In this document: one piece after another, positions 24,661 through 32,727 of the stretch
Numbering within the stretch: the stretch's first letter is position 1
Layout: the number at the start of each line of letters is the position of its first letter
From: an uncultured Erysipelotrichaceae bacterium
GTDB taxonomy: Bacteria; Bacillota_I; Bacilli_A; RFN20; CAG-826
Reading direction: 5' to 3'
Length of the DNA stretch: 62,020 nt
Assembly: GCA_902800355.1 (NCBI GenBank)
Contig: CADCEE010000007.1
Span: 1-62,020, forward strand
Notes under the pieces: generated by a model
Told to the model about the DNA's origin: nothing
Database searches by the model: none
What the model saw: the letters and a program-made list of their open reading frames with translations, nothing else
Made by a program: the position numbers and the translations under genes

Positions 24661-25495
24661 TTATAATAATCTCCGTTTTACTTGGATCGATTTTATCACT
24701 TTCCATTATTAACTCTTTAACGCCTTTGCATTCTATTCTTCCGGAAATTGGATTTTTTATTGAATCAATAACGTTATTAACTTTAATGTCTAGACGTGAA
24801 CAAAATTCAAAACATAAATCTGAATCAATTAATTCGCAGTTAATCATCTTTACATTATCCATATAGCATAAGCCTTGATGAGAATATATTTTGCAGTTAA
24901 TAAAAGTGATATTTTTACTATTCCACGCCAAATATTCGCCAATGATTACTGAATCAGTAACAACAACGTTTTCAACATTCCAAAAAGCATCTTTTGTCTT
25001 TAAGACTGAATTATTGATTTTGATGTTTTTAGCCCCGTCAAAGCCATAGTTACCGTCTAAATGTAAATTTTCCACTAAGATATCTTCAGAATTAAAGCCA
25101 AAATAATCGCCCTTAACTTCAACATTAATTAATTTCACATTCTTACATTTCCATAACGTTTCATCAGCGTGAGGTAATTGAACATTTACTAATGAGATTG
25201 ATTCACTTCTTCTAAAAGTTTTAGGAGCTTCAATAATAGAATCCGTGATTTCAATATCTTTTGTGTACCAAATTCCACTTCTTGCGGTCTCTAAAAATTT
25301 AGAGTTCCTTACTTTAACATTTTCTGAATACCAAATTGGGTATTTCCATTGGAAAGTTGATTCAATTACTTGAATATCTTTACTTTCTTTTAATGGGGAC
25401 TCTCCATCATGAAAATAACATTTATGAAAAGTGGCCTCACTAGTCATAAACATCGCTCTTTCTCCAGTAAAAGACTGCTCGTTATAATATTTCAT
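24653..25495 (-). CDS. DUF3737 family right-handed beta-helix-like protein
   Basis: A 280 aa protein from ATG 25495, 1 bp after the hypB1 stop; the ATG at 25525 lies inside hypB1 and is less likely. It starts MKYYNEQSFTGERAMF and continues with short repeats of the type KNIKINNSVLKTKDAFWNVE, each a beta-helix coil ladder. The family is widespread in gut bacteria and has no known role; a polysaccharide- or surface-related function has been guessed from the fold. No signal peptide is present, so it is cytoplasmic. Confidence 0.88.
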   Translation of the reverse strand: MKYYNEQSFTGERAMFMTSEATFHKCYFHDGESPLKESKDIQVIESTFQWKYPIWYSENVKVRNSKFLETARSGIWYTKDIEITDSIIEAPKTFRRSESISLVNVQLPHADETLWKCKNVKLINVEVKGDYFGFNSEDILVENLHLDGNYGFDGAKNIKINNSVLKTKDAFWNVENVVVTDSVIIGEYLAWNSKNITFINCKIYSHQGLCYMDNVKMINCELIDSDLCFEFCSRLDIKVNNVIDSIKNPISGRIECKGVKELIMESDKIDPSKTEIIING

Positions 25496-25496
25496 A

Positions 25497-26180
25497 TTAT
25501 TTACTATTTTGAATAAGACTATCAAGGTAGTTAATTAGGCTATCAACACCTTCATTTTTAATAGATGAAAGAGCAAAGATTTTTGCCTCAGGATTTCGAT
25601 ATAAAATGTTTTCTTTGGCCTTATTTAAATCAAAATCAAAAATAGGAGCAACATCCATTTTAGAAATAACTGCTATTTTACTCACTTGGAACATGAGTGG
25701 GTATTTAAGTGGTTTATCATGTCCTTCAGAAGTTGAAAGTAACATCATATTGATATTGCTACCAGTGTCAAACTCTGCTGGGCACACTAAGTTACCAACA
25801 TTTTCTAGAATAATTAAATCTAGATCATCCACTCCAAACGCTTTTAAAGCATCTTCCACCATTTGAGCGGTTAAATGGCACGCTCCAGATGTATGAACCT
25901 GGATAACTTTAACTCCGGTATTTTTGCTAATTCTTTCCGCGTCCACATCTCCATCGATATCCGCCTCAAGAACACCAATACGATATTTGCCCTTTAACGC
26001 ATTAATTATTCTAGTTAATAAAGTAGTTTTTCCACTTCCAGGGGAAGCCATGACATTAATAAAATAAATTCCTTTTTCTTTTAAAAATTTTCTCAAGGAA
26101 TCTGCCTTTTTATCATTTTCGATTAAAATATCTTCTTTAACTTTTACAATTTGAAAGTCTAAATTACTCATGTTGAACAT
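25497..26180 (-). CDS. hypB: Nickel-insertion GTPase HypB, copy 1
   Basis: A 227 aa SIMIBI-class GTPase that delivers Ni(II) to [NiFe] hydrogenase, usually with HypA. P-loop ASPGSGKTTLL near residue 45, switch EADIDGDVDAERI, G-domain metal site SGACHL (Cys-His near 100) with Cys in LVCPAEFDTG near 130, and ISKMD. There is no His-rich N-terminal store. It heads an operon with DUF3737, patB, a flavin reductase, galK and rbr, an odd setting. A second copy is at 26886-27560. Confidence 0.93.
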   Translation of the reverse strand: MFNMSNLDFQIVKVKEDILIENDKKADSLRKFLKEKGIYFINVMASPGSGKTTLLTRIINALKGKYRIGVLEADIDGDVDAERISKNTGVKVIQVHTSGACHLTAQMVEDALKAFGVDDLDLIILENVGNLVCPAEFDTGSNINMMLLSTSEGHDKPLKYPLMFQVSKIAVISKMDVAPIFDFDLNKAKENILYRNPEAKIFALSSIKNEGVDSLINYLDSLIQNSK

Positions 26181-26249
26181 ATTTTATCACAATAAAAATG
26201 TTTTATCGAAAATAGTTAATCGTATATACTTAATTTAGAGGATTTATAT

Positions 26250-26804
26250 ATGAAATATCGTTGTCCAATTTGTGGCTATGTCTTTTCAAGTAAAATTGAT
26301 AGATGCCCATCCTGTAATAGGAAATTTATTTATCCTGCAGAGGAAGAAAAGCCAGTCGAAGAGGCTGAAGTAAAAGTCGAGGGAGTTAAAGAAGAAATAA
26401 AAGAAGAGGCTGCTCATGCTCCAGTTATTGAAAAAAAGCCAGAACCTCAAGTTATTGAAAAAACTGTCATTAAGGAAGTACCTGCCAAATTTGAGAAAAA
26501 AGGTAAATCCGAATTTACAGGTTTCACTCTTGGATATATTGGTTGGAGAATCGCTGGATTCTTTTTAACCTTATTCACCTTAGGAATCTGCTATCCAGTC
26601 GCGCTTGGTTGGATTTATCGTTGGGAAGTTAATAACACTGTTGTCGACGGCCATAAAATGAGATTTAACGGCCTAGCCAGTTCATTAATTCCAAGATGGA
26701 TTCTTTGGGAATTATTATCGATTATTACAATCGGAATATTTGCCTTAACTCTTCCTGTGAGATTCCAAAAATGGAAAGTCGCTAGAATGGTTATAGTTGA
26801 CTAA
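26250..26804 (+). CDS. Zinc-ribbon membrane protein with DUF898-like domain
   Basis: A 184 aa protein. A short N-terminal zinc ribbon (CPICGY and CPSCNRKF) leads into a charged Glu/Lys/Pro linker (residues 30-92). Two membrane helices follow (about 98-125 and 145-170). The pattern RWEVNNTVVDGHKMRFNG resembles the repeat of DUF898/YjgN-type membrane proteins. The function is unknown. It is divergent from hypB1, has ribosome site AGAGGA and ends at a clear terminator. Confidence 0.75.
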   Translation: MKYRCPICGYVFSSKIDRCPSCNRKFIYPAEEEKPVEEAEVKVEGVKEEIKEEAAHAPVIEKKPEPQVIEKTVIKEVPAKFEKKGKSEFTGFTLGYIGWRIAGFFLTLFTLGICYPVALGWIYRWEVNNTVVDGHKMRFNGLASSLIPRWILWELLSIITIGIFALTLPVRFQKWKVARMVIVD

Positions 26805-26806
26805 AG

Positions 26807-26832
26807 ACGGGGTTATCCCCGTTTTTCTTTTT
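26807..26832 (+). terminator. Terminator after the zinc-ribbon membrane protein
   Basis: ACGGGG-TTAT-CCCCGT followed by TTTTCTTTTT on the plus strand. Confidence 0.85.
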
Positions 26833-26848
26833 AGAAATGATTTTCTCC

Positions 26849-26877
26849 TTACATATATGCGCATACTCGTATATAAT
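26849..26877 (+). promoter_or_regulatory. Promoter of the hypB2 operon
   Basis: -35 TTACAT (26849-26854), a 17-nt spacer and a perfect -10 TATAAT (26872-26877). The ATG at 26886 is only 8 nt after the -10 box, so the mRNA would be leaderless or nearly so; no ribosome site fits in between. Confidence 0.6.
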
Positions 26878-26885
26878 GAGAAAGA

Positions 26886-27560
26886 ATGGAAAACGTTAGA
26901 ACTATTCTATTGAATCGTTCTGCCTATGCAGATAATGATTTAGAAGCAAACGCTCTGAGAGAATATTTAAAAGACCATAATACTTTTGTGGTGAATTTAA
27001 TGTCTTCTCCAGGAGCAGGTAAAACTACCACTCTTATCAAACTTATTAATCTTCTTAAGAAAGATTTCAAAATTGGAGTTATGGAAGCTGACATTGATAG
27101 TGATGTCGATGCCATTAATGTCGCGAAAAATACTGGAGTCACTTCCATTCAACTACACACCAACGGAATGTGTCATCTCGATGCCGGAATGACAAAGTCA
27201 GGGTTAGATGGTATTAATTTTGATGATTTTGATCTTATCTTTTTAGAAAATGTTGGCAACCTTGTCTGTCCTGCGGAATTTGATACAGGTGCTTCTATGG
27301 ATATGATGATTCTATCTGTCCCTGAAGGAGATGATAAGCCAATAAAATATCCTTTAGTGTTTGAAAAGAGTAAACTCGTCTTAATTAATAAGATAGATGC
27401 ACTCCCATATTTTGACTTTAATATGGAGAAATGTATTTCTAATATTAAATATCGTAATAAAGATGCTACAATAATACCAATAAGTGCTAAAACAGGCAAA
27501 AATATTGATTTAGTCGCAAAATATTTCAAAGAAATAGTTTCAAATTGGAGGAATAACTAA
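26886..27560 (+). CDS. hypB: Nickel-insertion GTPase HypB, copy 2
   Basis: A 224 aa paralogue of the protein at 25497-26180. P-loop SSPGAGKTTTL near residue 41, EADIDSDVDA, metal site NGMCHLDAGM near 94, LVCPAEFDTGAS and INKID. All GTPase and nickel-site residues are kept, with no His-rich N-terminus. The stop overlaps the ATG of the next gene (TAATG), so its translation is coupled to the oxidoreductase; hypA closes the operon. The near-leaderless start is noted under its promoter. Confidence 0.93.
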   Translation: MENVRTILLNRSAYADNDLEANALREYLKDHNTFVVNLMSSPGAGKTTTLIKLINLLKKDFKIGVMEADIDSDVDAINVAKNTGVTSIQLHTNGMCHLDAGMTKSGLDGINFDDFDLIFLENVGNLVCPAEFDTGASMDMMILSVPEGDDKPIKYPLVFEKSKLVLINKIDALPYFDFNMEKCISNIKYRNKDATIIPISAKTGKNIDLVAKYFKEIVSNWRNN

Positions 27561-30457
27561 TGCCAGAGAAATGCAAAAAACCAGAAGTCACATCAAAGTA
27601 TGATGGTGAAAAAGAGTTCCATAAGAACTATGCAAAGTTAGGTAAGAAGATTACCGACGTTGTCCCACACAAATTATTTGGAGTAAAAAATACTGATCCA
27701 GAATATTGGGGACTTAGAGAAGTTTTGAGTGAAGACCAAGTTAACTTTTTACTTAAACTCAAACAAAGAAAATGGTATCTCTTAGAAGATTTAATTAAGA
27801 AATTCAAAGGCAAATTTGAACCTGCTAGAGTGCAACAACTATTAGATGAACTTTCTTATATCGGATTTATTGAATATGACTATGGAGATAATTATGCGGA
27901 CGAACATCCAATTGAAGACGCTCCTAAAATTAAAAGATATAGATTATCTTATTTTGTTCCTGGTTCCGCTGAATTAATGAATTCCTCATTAGATAGAATT
28001 GCGAAAAATCCTGCAGTTGCTAACTTCTTTGAAAGAATGACCTTCATTCCTTTAGCAGGTGTTACCGAAATGATTGCTGAAGGTGGTAACGGTATTGGAA
28101 TGCATACTATCCCAGTAGAAAAAGCTATCGAGGGTAATCAAGAAGCCATTTCTGTAGAAAAGATATCTCACTGGTTAAATAAATACGAAGGACATATCTC
28201 CGCTGGTATTTGCTCTTGTAGAGCAAGTAGAGCCTTATTAGGTGACGGCTGTATTGACGATGTCAATGACTGGTGTATTCAACTTGGTGATATGGCAGAT
28301 TACACCGTTGAAACCAAACGTGCCCACTATATTACTAAAGAAAGAGCCTTAGAAATTATTGCCCTTTCTGAAAAGAACGGATTCGTTCACCAAATCACTA
28401 ATATCGATGGTAAAGATCATATCTTTGATATTTGTAACTGTGACGTTAAAATCTGTAACGCATTAAGAACATCAATGTTATTTAACACTCCTAACTTATC
28501 TAGAAGTGCTTATACCGCTAAAGTCACATCCACAAATTGTGTAGCGTGTGGACAATGTGTTGCAAACTGTCCTGCCGGTGCTGTTAAACTTGGACAAAAA
28601 TTATGCAAAGGAAATGGCAAAGAACAACAATATCCAATTCAACCATTACCAGATAAAATCCACTGGGGTAAATATGCCTGGGATGAAAATTATAGGGACA
28701 CCGCTAGAGCAAGTGATACCTATCCAACAGGTACTGCTCCTTGTAAAGTTGCCTGTCCAGCTCATGTCCCAGTTCAAGGTTATTTAAAGATGGCTCATGA
28801 AGGTAGATATAGAGAAGCTTTAGCCTTAATTAAAACTCAAAACCCATTCCCAGCAGTCTGTGGTAGAGTTTGTAATAAACGTTGTGAAGACGAATGTACT
28901 AGAGGAAAAATCGATCAAGCTGTCTCTATTGACGCTGTTAAGAAATTTGTTGCTGATTTAGAAATCGCTTCTAAAGATAGATATATTCCAGAAAAGATTG
29001 TCGCCTCAGTTTATGGCGGATTTGACGAAAAAATCGCTATTATCGGTGCTGGTCCAGCTGGTTTATCAGCAGCTTATTATTTAGCAGTCGCTGGCTTTAA
29101 ACCAACAGTCTTTGAAAAGAATGAAAAACCTGGCGGAATGTTAAGATATGGCATTCCTGCTTATAAATTAGAAAAAGATGTCATCGATGCTGAAATCGAA
29201 GTCATCAAAAAGCTTGGTGTAGAAATCAAGTGTGGCGTTGAAGTTGGTAAAGATGTCACTATCGAATCCTTAAAGAAAGAAGGATATAAAGCTTTCTATA
29301 TCGCTATTGGCTGCCAAGGTGGAAGAAGACCTGGAGTTGCTAATGATACAGCCAAAGGAACAGAAATCGCTGTTTCCTATTTAAGAGAAGCGCTTGATAA
29401 ACAAAAAGAGTTTAAAGGTAAGGTTGTTGTCGTTGGTGGCGGTAACGTCGCTGTTGACTGTGCAAGAACCGCTCATAGATTAAAAGCCTCATCTGTTGAG
29501 ATGTATTGCTTAGAAGATCGTGACCATATGCCTGCGAGTAATGAAGAAATTAGAGAAACCCTCGAAGAAGATATTTCTATCAACAATTCTTGGGGTCCTA
29601 AAGAAGTGCTTGTTAACGAAAAAGGTGAAGTTAAGGGTATTGTCTTTAAGAAGTGTGTTTCCACTCTTGATGAAAAAGGAAAATTCAATCCTCAATATGA
29701 TGAGAACGAAACCATTAGTGTTATGGCCGATAAGATCATCTTTGCTATCGGCCAAGCCATTGAATGGGGTGACTTATTAAAAGGCACCAAAGTTGAATTC
29801 TGGCATGGTAATTATCCATTCGCTGACAAAGTTACATATCAAACTAATGATGATGATATCTTTGTGGGAGGCGATGTCTTTACCGGACCAAAATTTGTTA
29901 TTGATGCAATCGCTGCTGGTCACGCTGTTGCCGACGCTTTAGCAAGACACGTTAGACCAAATGCACATCCAACTATTGCCTTTAATAAGAGAGGATTCAC
30001 TCCACTTAATAAAGAAGATATTACTCTTCCAGGATATGATGATGCCGGAAGACAAGAAAGTGGCATGGATGAATCTATCGACTATAAGAACAGTTTCAAA
30101 GATGCTCATAAGACATTAACTGAAGAACAAGTGAAGATTGAAACTGGTAGATGTTTATCTTGTGGTGCAGCATTTGTTGATCCACACAAATGTATTGGTT
30201 GTGGTATTTGTACCACAAAATGCGAATTCGACGCTATCCACTTAGTAAGAGACCATCCAAAAGCTTCAAGAATGAGATTTGCGGAAGATAAAGTTACTGG
30301 CTTGCTCAAATATGCTGTTCCAAGATGGTTCAAGATTATGTTTAATGCTGGTAGTAAAGACGCCAGAATGATGAGAAAGAAACGTAAAGCATGGAAAAAA
30401 CACTATAAAGTAGCAAAGAAGACCATGCCAGATACAGGTAACGCTATCGATGCATGA
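27560..30457 (+). CDS. Multidomain Fe-S/FAD NAD(P)-dependent oxidoreductase (GltD-like core)
   Basis: A 965 aa protein. Residues about 40-110 look like a winged-helix region (LREVLSEDQVNFLLKLKQRK). Unusual Cys motifs (CSCR near 218, CNCDVKIC near 294) precede a 4Fe-4S ferredoxin motif, CVACGQCVANCP, near 328. A glutamate-synthase small-subunit-like unit follows: CKVACPAHVP near 393, CGRVCNKRCEDECT near 434, FAD motif IIGAGPAGLSAAYY near 493 and NADPH motif VVGGGNVAVDCA near 624. A last ferredoxin motif, CIGCGICTTKCEFDA, is near 880. It should pass electrons between NAD(P)H and ferredoxin-like partners; the partner is unknown. It is coupled to hypB2 and hypA by overlapping codons. Confidence 0.88.
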   Translation: MPEKCKKPEVTSKYDGEKEFHKNYAKLGKKITDVVPHKLFGVKNTDPEYWGLREVLSEDQVNFLLKLKQRKWYLLEDLIKKFKGKFEPARVQQLLDELSYIGFIEYDYGDNYADEHPIEDAPKIKRYRLSYFVPGSAELMNSSLDRIAKNPAVANFFERMTFIPLAGVTEMIAEGGNGIGMHTIPVEKAIEGNQEAISVEKISHWLNKYEGHISAGICSCRASRALLGDGCIDDVNDWCIQLGDMADYTVETKRAHYITKERALEIIALSEKNGFVHQITNIDGKDHIFDICNCDVKICNALRTSMLFNTPNLSRSAYTAKVTSTNCVACGQCVANCPAGAVKLGQKLCKGNGKEQQYPIQPLPDKIHWGKYAWDENYRDTARASDTYPTGTAPCKVACPAHVPVQGYLKMAHEGRYREALALIKTQNPFPAVCGRVCNKRCEDECTRGKIDQAVSIDAVKKFVADLEIASKDRYIPEKIVASVYGGFDEKIAIIGAGPAGLSAAYYLAVAGFKPTVFEKNEKPGGMLRYGIPAYKLEKDVIDAEIEVIKKLGVEIKCGVEVGKDVTIESLKKEGYKAFYIAIGCQGGRRPGVANDTAKGTEIAVSYLREALDKQKEFKGKVVVVGGGNVAVDCARTAHRLKASSVEMYCLEDRDHMPASNEEIRETLEEDISINNSWGPKEVLVNEKGEVKGIVFKKCVSTLDEKGKFNPQYDENETISVMADKIIFAIGQAIEWGDLLKGTKVEFWHGNYPFADKVTYQTNDDDIFVGGDVFTGPKFVIDAIAAGHAVADALARHVRPNAHPTIAFNKRGFTPLNKEDITLPGYDDAGRQESGMDESIDYKNSFKDAHKTLTEEQVKIETGRCLSCGAAFVDPHKCIGCGICTTKCEFDAIHLVRDHPKASRMRFAEDKVTGLLKYAVPRWFKIMFNAGSKDARMMRKKRKAWKKHYKVAKKTMPDTGNAIDA

Positions 30458-30794
30458 GTTAGGTATCGTTGTTCACGTTATTAATCAAATTGAAAAAATT
30501 GCCGAAGAAAATAAAGTTAATAAGGTTGTTGAACTCACTTTAGAAGTGGGCGAAGTTTCTGGGGTAGTTAAAGAATATTTTGTTGATGCCTTTAATTGGT
30601 CAATTAAAAAGACTAAATATATGAAGGAATGTAAACTGAACTTTGTTACCATTAAAGGAATCACATATTGTGAGAATTGTGGTAAGACTTATTCCACTAT
30701 AGAATATGGAAAAGAATGTCCGTATTGTCATTCAGGAAAAACATATCTTATCACTGGCAGAGACGTTTCTATTAAAGACATAAAAGTTATATAA
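30450..30794 (+). CDS. hypA: Nickel/zinc metallochaperone HypA
   Basis: A 114 aa protein of normal length. The N-terminal MHELGIV carries the Ni-binding His2. The zinc site is CENCGKTY and CPYCHSG near residues 74-92. HypA hands nickel to HypB and to [NiFe] hydrogenase, and in some bacteria to urease. Its ATG lies inside the last codons of the oxidoreductase gene (8-bp overlap). No other hyp gene or nickel enzyme is in the window. Confidence 0.94.
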   Translation: MHELGIVVHVINQIEKIAEENKVNKVVELTLEVGEVSGVVKEYFVDAFNWSIKKTKYMKECKLNFVTIKGITYCENCGKTYSTIEYGKECPYCHSGKTYLITGRDVSIKDIKVI

Positions 30795-30799
30795 AATAT

Positions 30800-30826
30800 A
30801 AAAGACGCGATTATCGCGTCTTTTTC
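30800..30826. terminator. Bidirectional terminator between hypA and the HdeD-like gene
   Basis: Perfect AAGACGCGAT/ATCGCGTCTT stem with A- and T-runs; it serves both convergent genes. Confidence 0.9.
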
Positions 30827-30844
30827 GTTGTGTTTCTTTTTTTG

Positions 30845-31405
30845 CTATTCTGCTTTTTTGTTAATAGCTTTAATACCATATACAATTGCAGCCACACCAA
30901 CAGCAACGCCAAGGGCGCCCATGGTGATATAAACAACTTGTTTAAGGGTTTCGCTACCTTCATAGACAAAGGCTAAGATACTTAAGGTAATACCGATCGT
31001 TGCTAATAAGAAATATAAGAAAATCCAACTCTTTTTATATTTGAATTTGATACCAATAATTGCCTTTACAATAAAGATTGCACTTATAGCAACAACAAAC
31101 GCTGCAGAGAAATAAATAAAGAAATCTCCAAGCATAAGTGGGTAAACGATAAAGACAACGCCAAGGGCAATAGCGATACAACCAAGAGCTAAAGCTCCTC
31201 TAAAAAATGACTTTGTATCTTTAATTAAGTTAGCAACAATGTGGAGTAAACCAATAACAAATAATCCACCAGCAATACAGTAACTCACAACTTTAATAGC
31301 AGAACCTAAATCTAAAATACTTAAAATAAGATCAACTAAACCAATAGCGAATAAAATAACGCCATAAACAATAATCATCCATTTTTGTTCTTTGAATGTT
31401 TTCAT
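30845..31405 (-). CDS. HdeD-like DUF308 membrane protein
   Basis: A 186 aa protein with six predicted membrane helices in pairs (starting MIIVYGVILFAIGLVDLIL), the three-repeat layout of the HdeD/DUF308 family. HdeD has been linked to acid stress in enterobacteria; its molecular role is not known. The C-terminus is short and basic (GIKAINKKAE). It is monocistronic, with a shared terminator. Confidence 0.8.
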   Translation of the reverse strand: MKTFKEQKWMIIVYGVILFAIGLVDLILSILDLGSAIKVVSYCIAGGLFVIGLLHIVANLIKDTKSFFRGALALGCIAIALGVVFIVYPLMLGDFFIYFSAAFVVAISAIFIVKAIIGIKFKYKKSWIFLYFLLATIGITLSILAFVYEGSETLKQVVYITMGALGVAVGVAAIVYGIKAINKKAE

Positions 31406-31491
31406 AAATATTTTCTCTCTTTTCTTACCTTATTATTTTTTCTTTTTTTAAAAAGATTTACAATAAGAAAGATTAAAGCGAGGCAAATATC

Positions 31492-32715
31492 ATGGAACTA
31501 GAAAGATTAAAAGAATATGCAGAATTATTAGCTAAAAGAGGAATCAATGTCCAAAAAGGGGAAGAAGTTTGGGTGAACTGTCAAACTCACCAAATGGATT
31601 TTGTTCGTTTAGTTGTTGAAGAGTTATATAAAGCCGGGGCTAAAAAAGTCCGTGTTGATTTATCAGATGACGAAATTACTAAGCTTGGCTATAAATATGC
31701 TTCAACATCTACTTTAAGTAAAGTACCTAATTACACAATTGCAGAATATAAATATTTAGTTAAACATAATCCAAGTATTCTTCATCTAGTAAGTGATGAC
31801 CCAGATGCTTTTAAAAGTATCTCTCCTGCTAAACTAAGTAAGGTAATGTTTTCTTTTAGAAAAAAGGTCAAGCCTTATAGAGATTTAATGGATGGCAAAT
31901 ACAAATGGTGTATCGCTGCTGTTCCTTCTAAAGCATGGGCAGAGAAAGTCTTCCCTAAATTAAAAGGAGAGGAAGCAATTGAAGCTCTTTGGGAATCGAT
32001 TCTATCTTGTTCTAGAGTGGATGGACACGCTGTAGATAACTGGGATAAGCATAATGAAGAATTAATGAAACATAGAAAACAACTCGCTAGTTTAGATCTT
32101 CAATATCTTGAATATAAAGCCTCTAATGGCACTGACTTTAAAGTTGAATTAATGAAAAACGTCTTATGGGGAGGCGGAGTCGAATTTACAGATAAAGGGT
32201 TATCATATAATCCTAATATTCCAAGCGAAGAAGTATTTACTTCTCCTAAAGCTGGATCAATTGAAGGAATTGTGTACTCCTCTAAGCCATTAAGTTATAA
32301 CGGCCAGATTATTGATGAGTTCTGGCTTAAGTTTAAAAACGGAAAAGTTAGTAAAGTAGGCGCTAAAAAGAATCAAAAATTATTAGAGCAAATGGTCGCT
32401 ACTGATGATGGTGCGCGTATGTTAGGAGAAGTAGCATTAGTCCCATATGATTCTCCAATTCAAAATTCAAAAATTTTATTCTATGAAACTTTATTTGATG
32501 AAAATGCAGCCTGCCATTTAGCGTTAGGTCACGGCTTTAAAGAACTCTTCCCAGAAGGTGCTTCTATCTCTAATGAAGAAGCTAAAAGAAGAGGATTAAA
32601 TGATTCAATGATTCATGTTGATTTCATGATTGGTACAAGCGATTTAGAGATTGTTGGTACATCATTTAGTGGAAAGAAAACCACCATCTTTAAAAACGGA
32701 AATTGGGCAATTTAG
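31492..32715 (+). CDS. M29 family aminopeptidase (AmpS/PepS-like)
   Basis: A 407 aa cytosolic metallo-aminopeptidase. The N-terminal MELERLKEYAELLAKRGINV and KGEEVWVNC are typical. The double metal site appears as the glutamate in MLGEVALVP, then FYETLFDENAACHLALGHG, and SMIHVDFMIGTSDLEI near the C-terminus. It removes N-terminal residues from peptides, feeding amino-acid recycling. It is followed 12 bp later by rmuC, so they may be co-transcribed. Confidence 0.93.
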   Translation: MELERLKEYAELLAKRGINVQKGEEVWVNCQTHQMDFVRLVVEELYKAGAKKVRVDLSDDEITKLGYKYASTSTLSKVPNYTIAEYKYLVKHNPSILHLVSDDPDAFKSISPAKLSKVMFSFRKKVKPYRDLMDGKYKWCIAAVPSKAWAEKVFPKLKGEEAIEALWESILSCSRVDGHAVDNWDKHNEELMKHRKQLASLDLQYLEYKASNGTDFKVELMKNVLWGGGVEFTDKGLSYNPNIPSEEVFTSPKAGSIEGIVYSSKPLSYNGQIIDEFWLKFKNGKVSKVGAKKNQKLLEQMVATDDGARMLGEVALVPYDSPIQNSKILFYETLFDENAACHLALGHGFKELFPEGASISNEEAKRRGLNDSMIHVDFMIGTSDLEIVGTSFSGKKTTIFKNGNWAI

Positions 32716-32727
32716 GGGGATTTTGCC

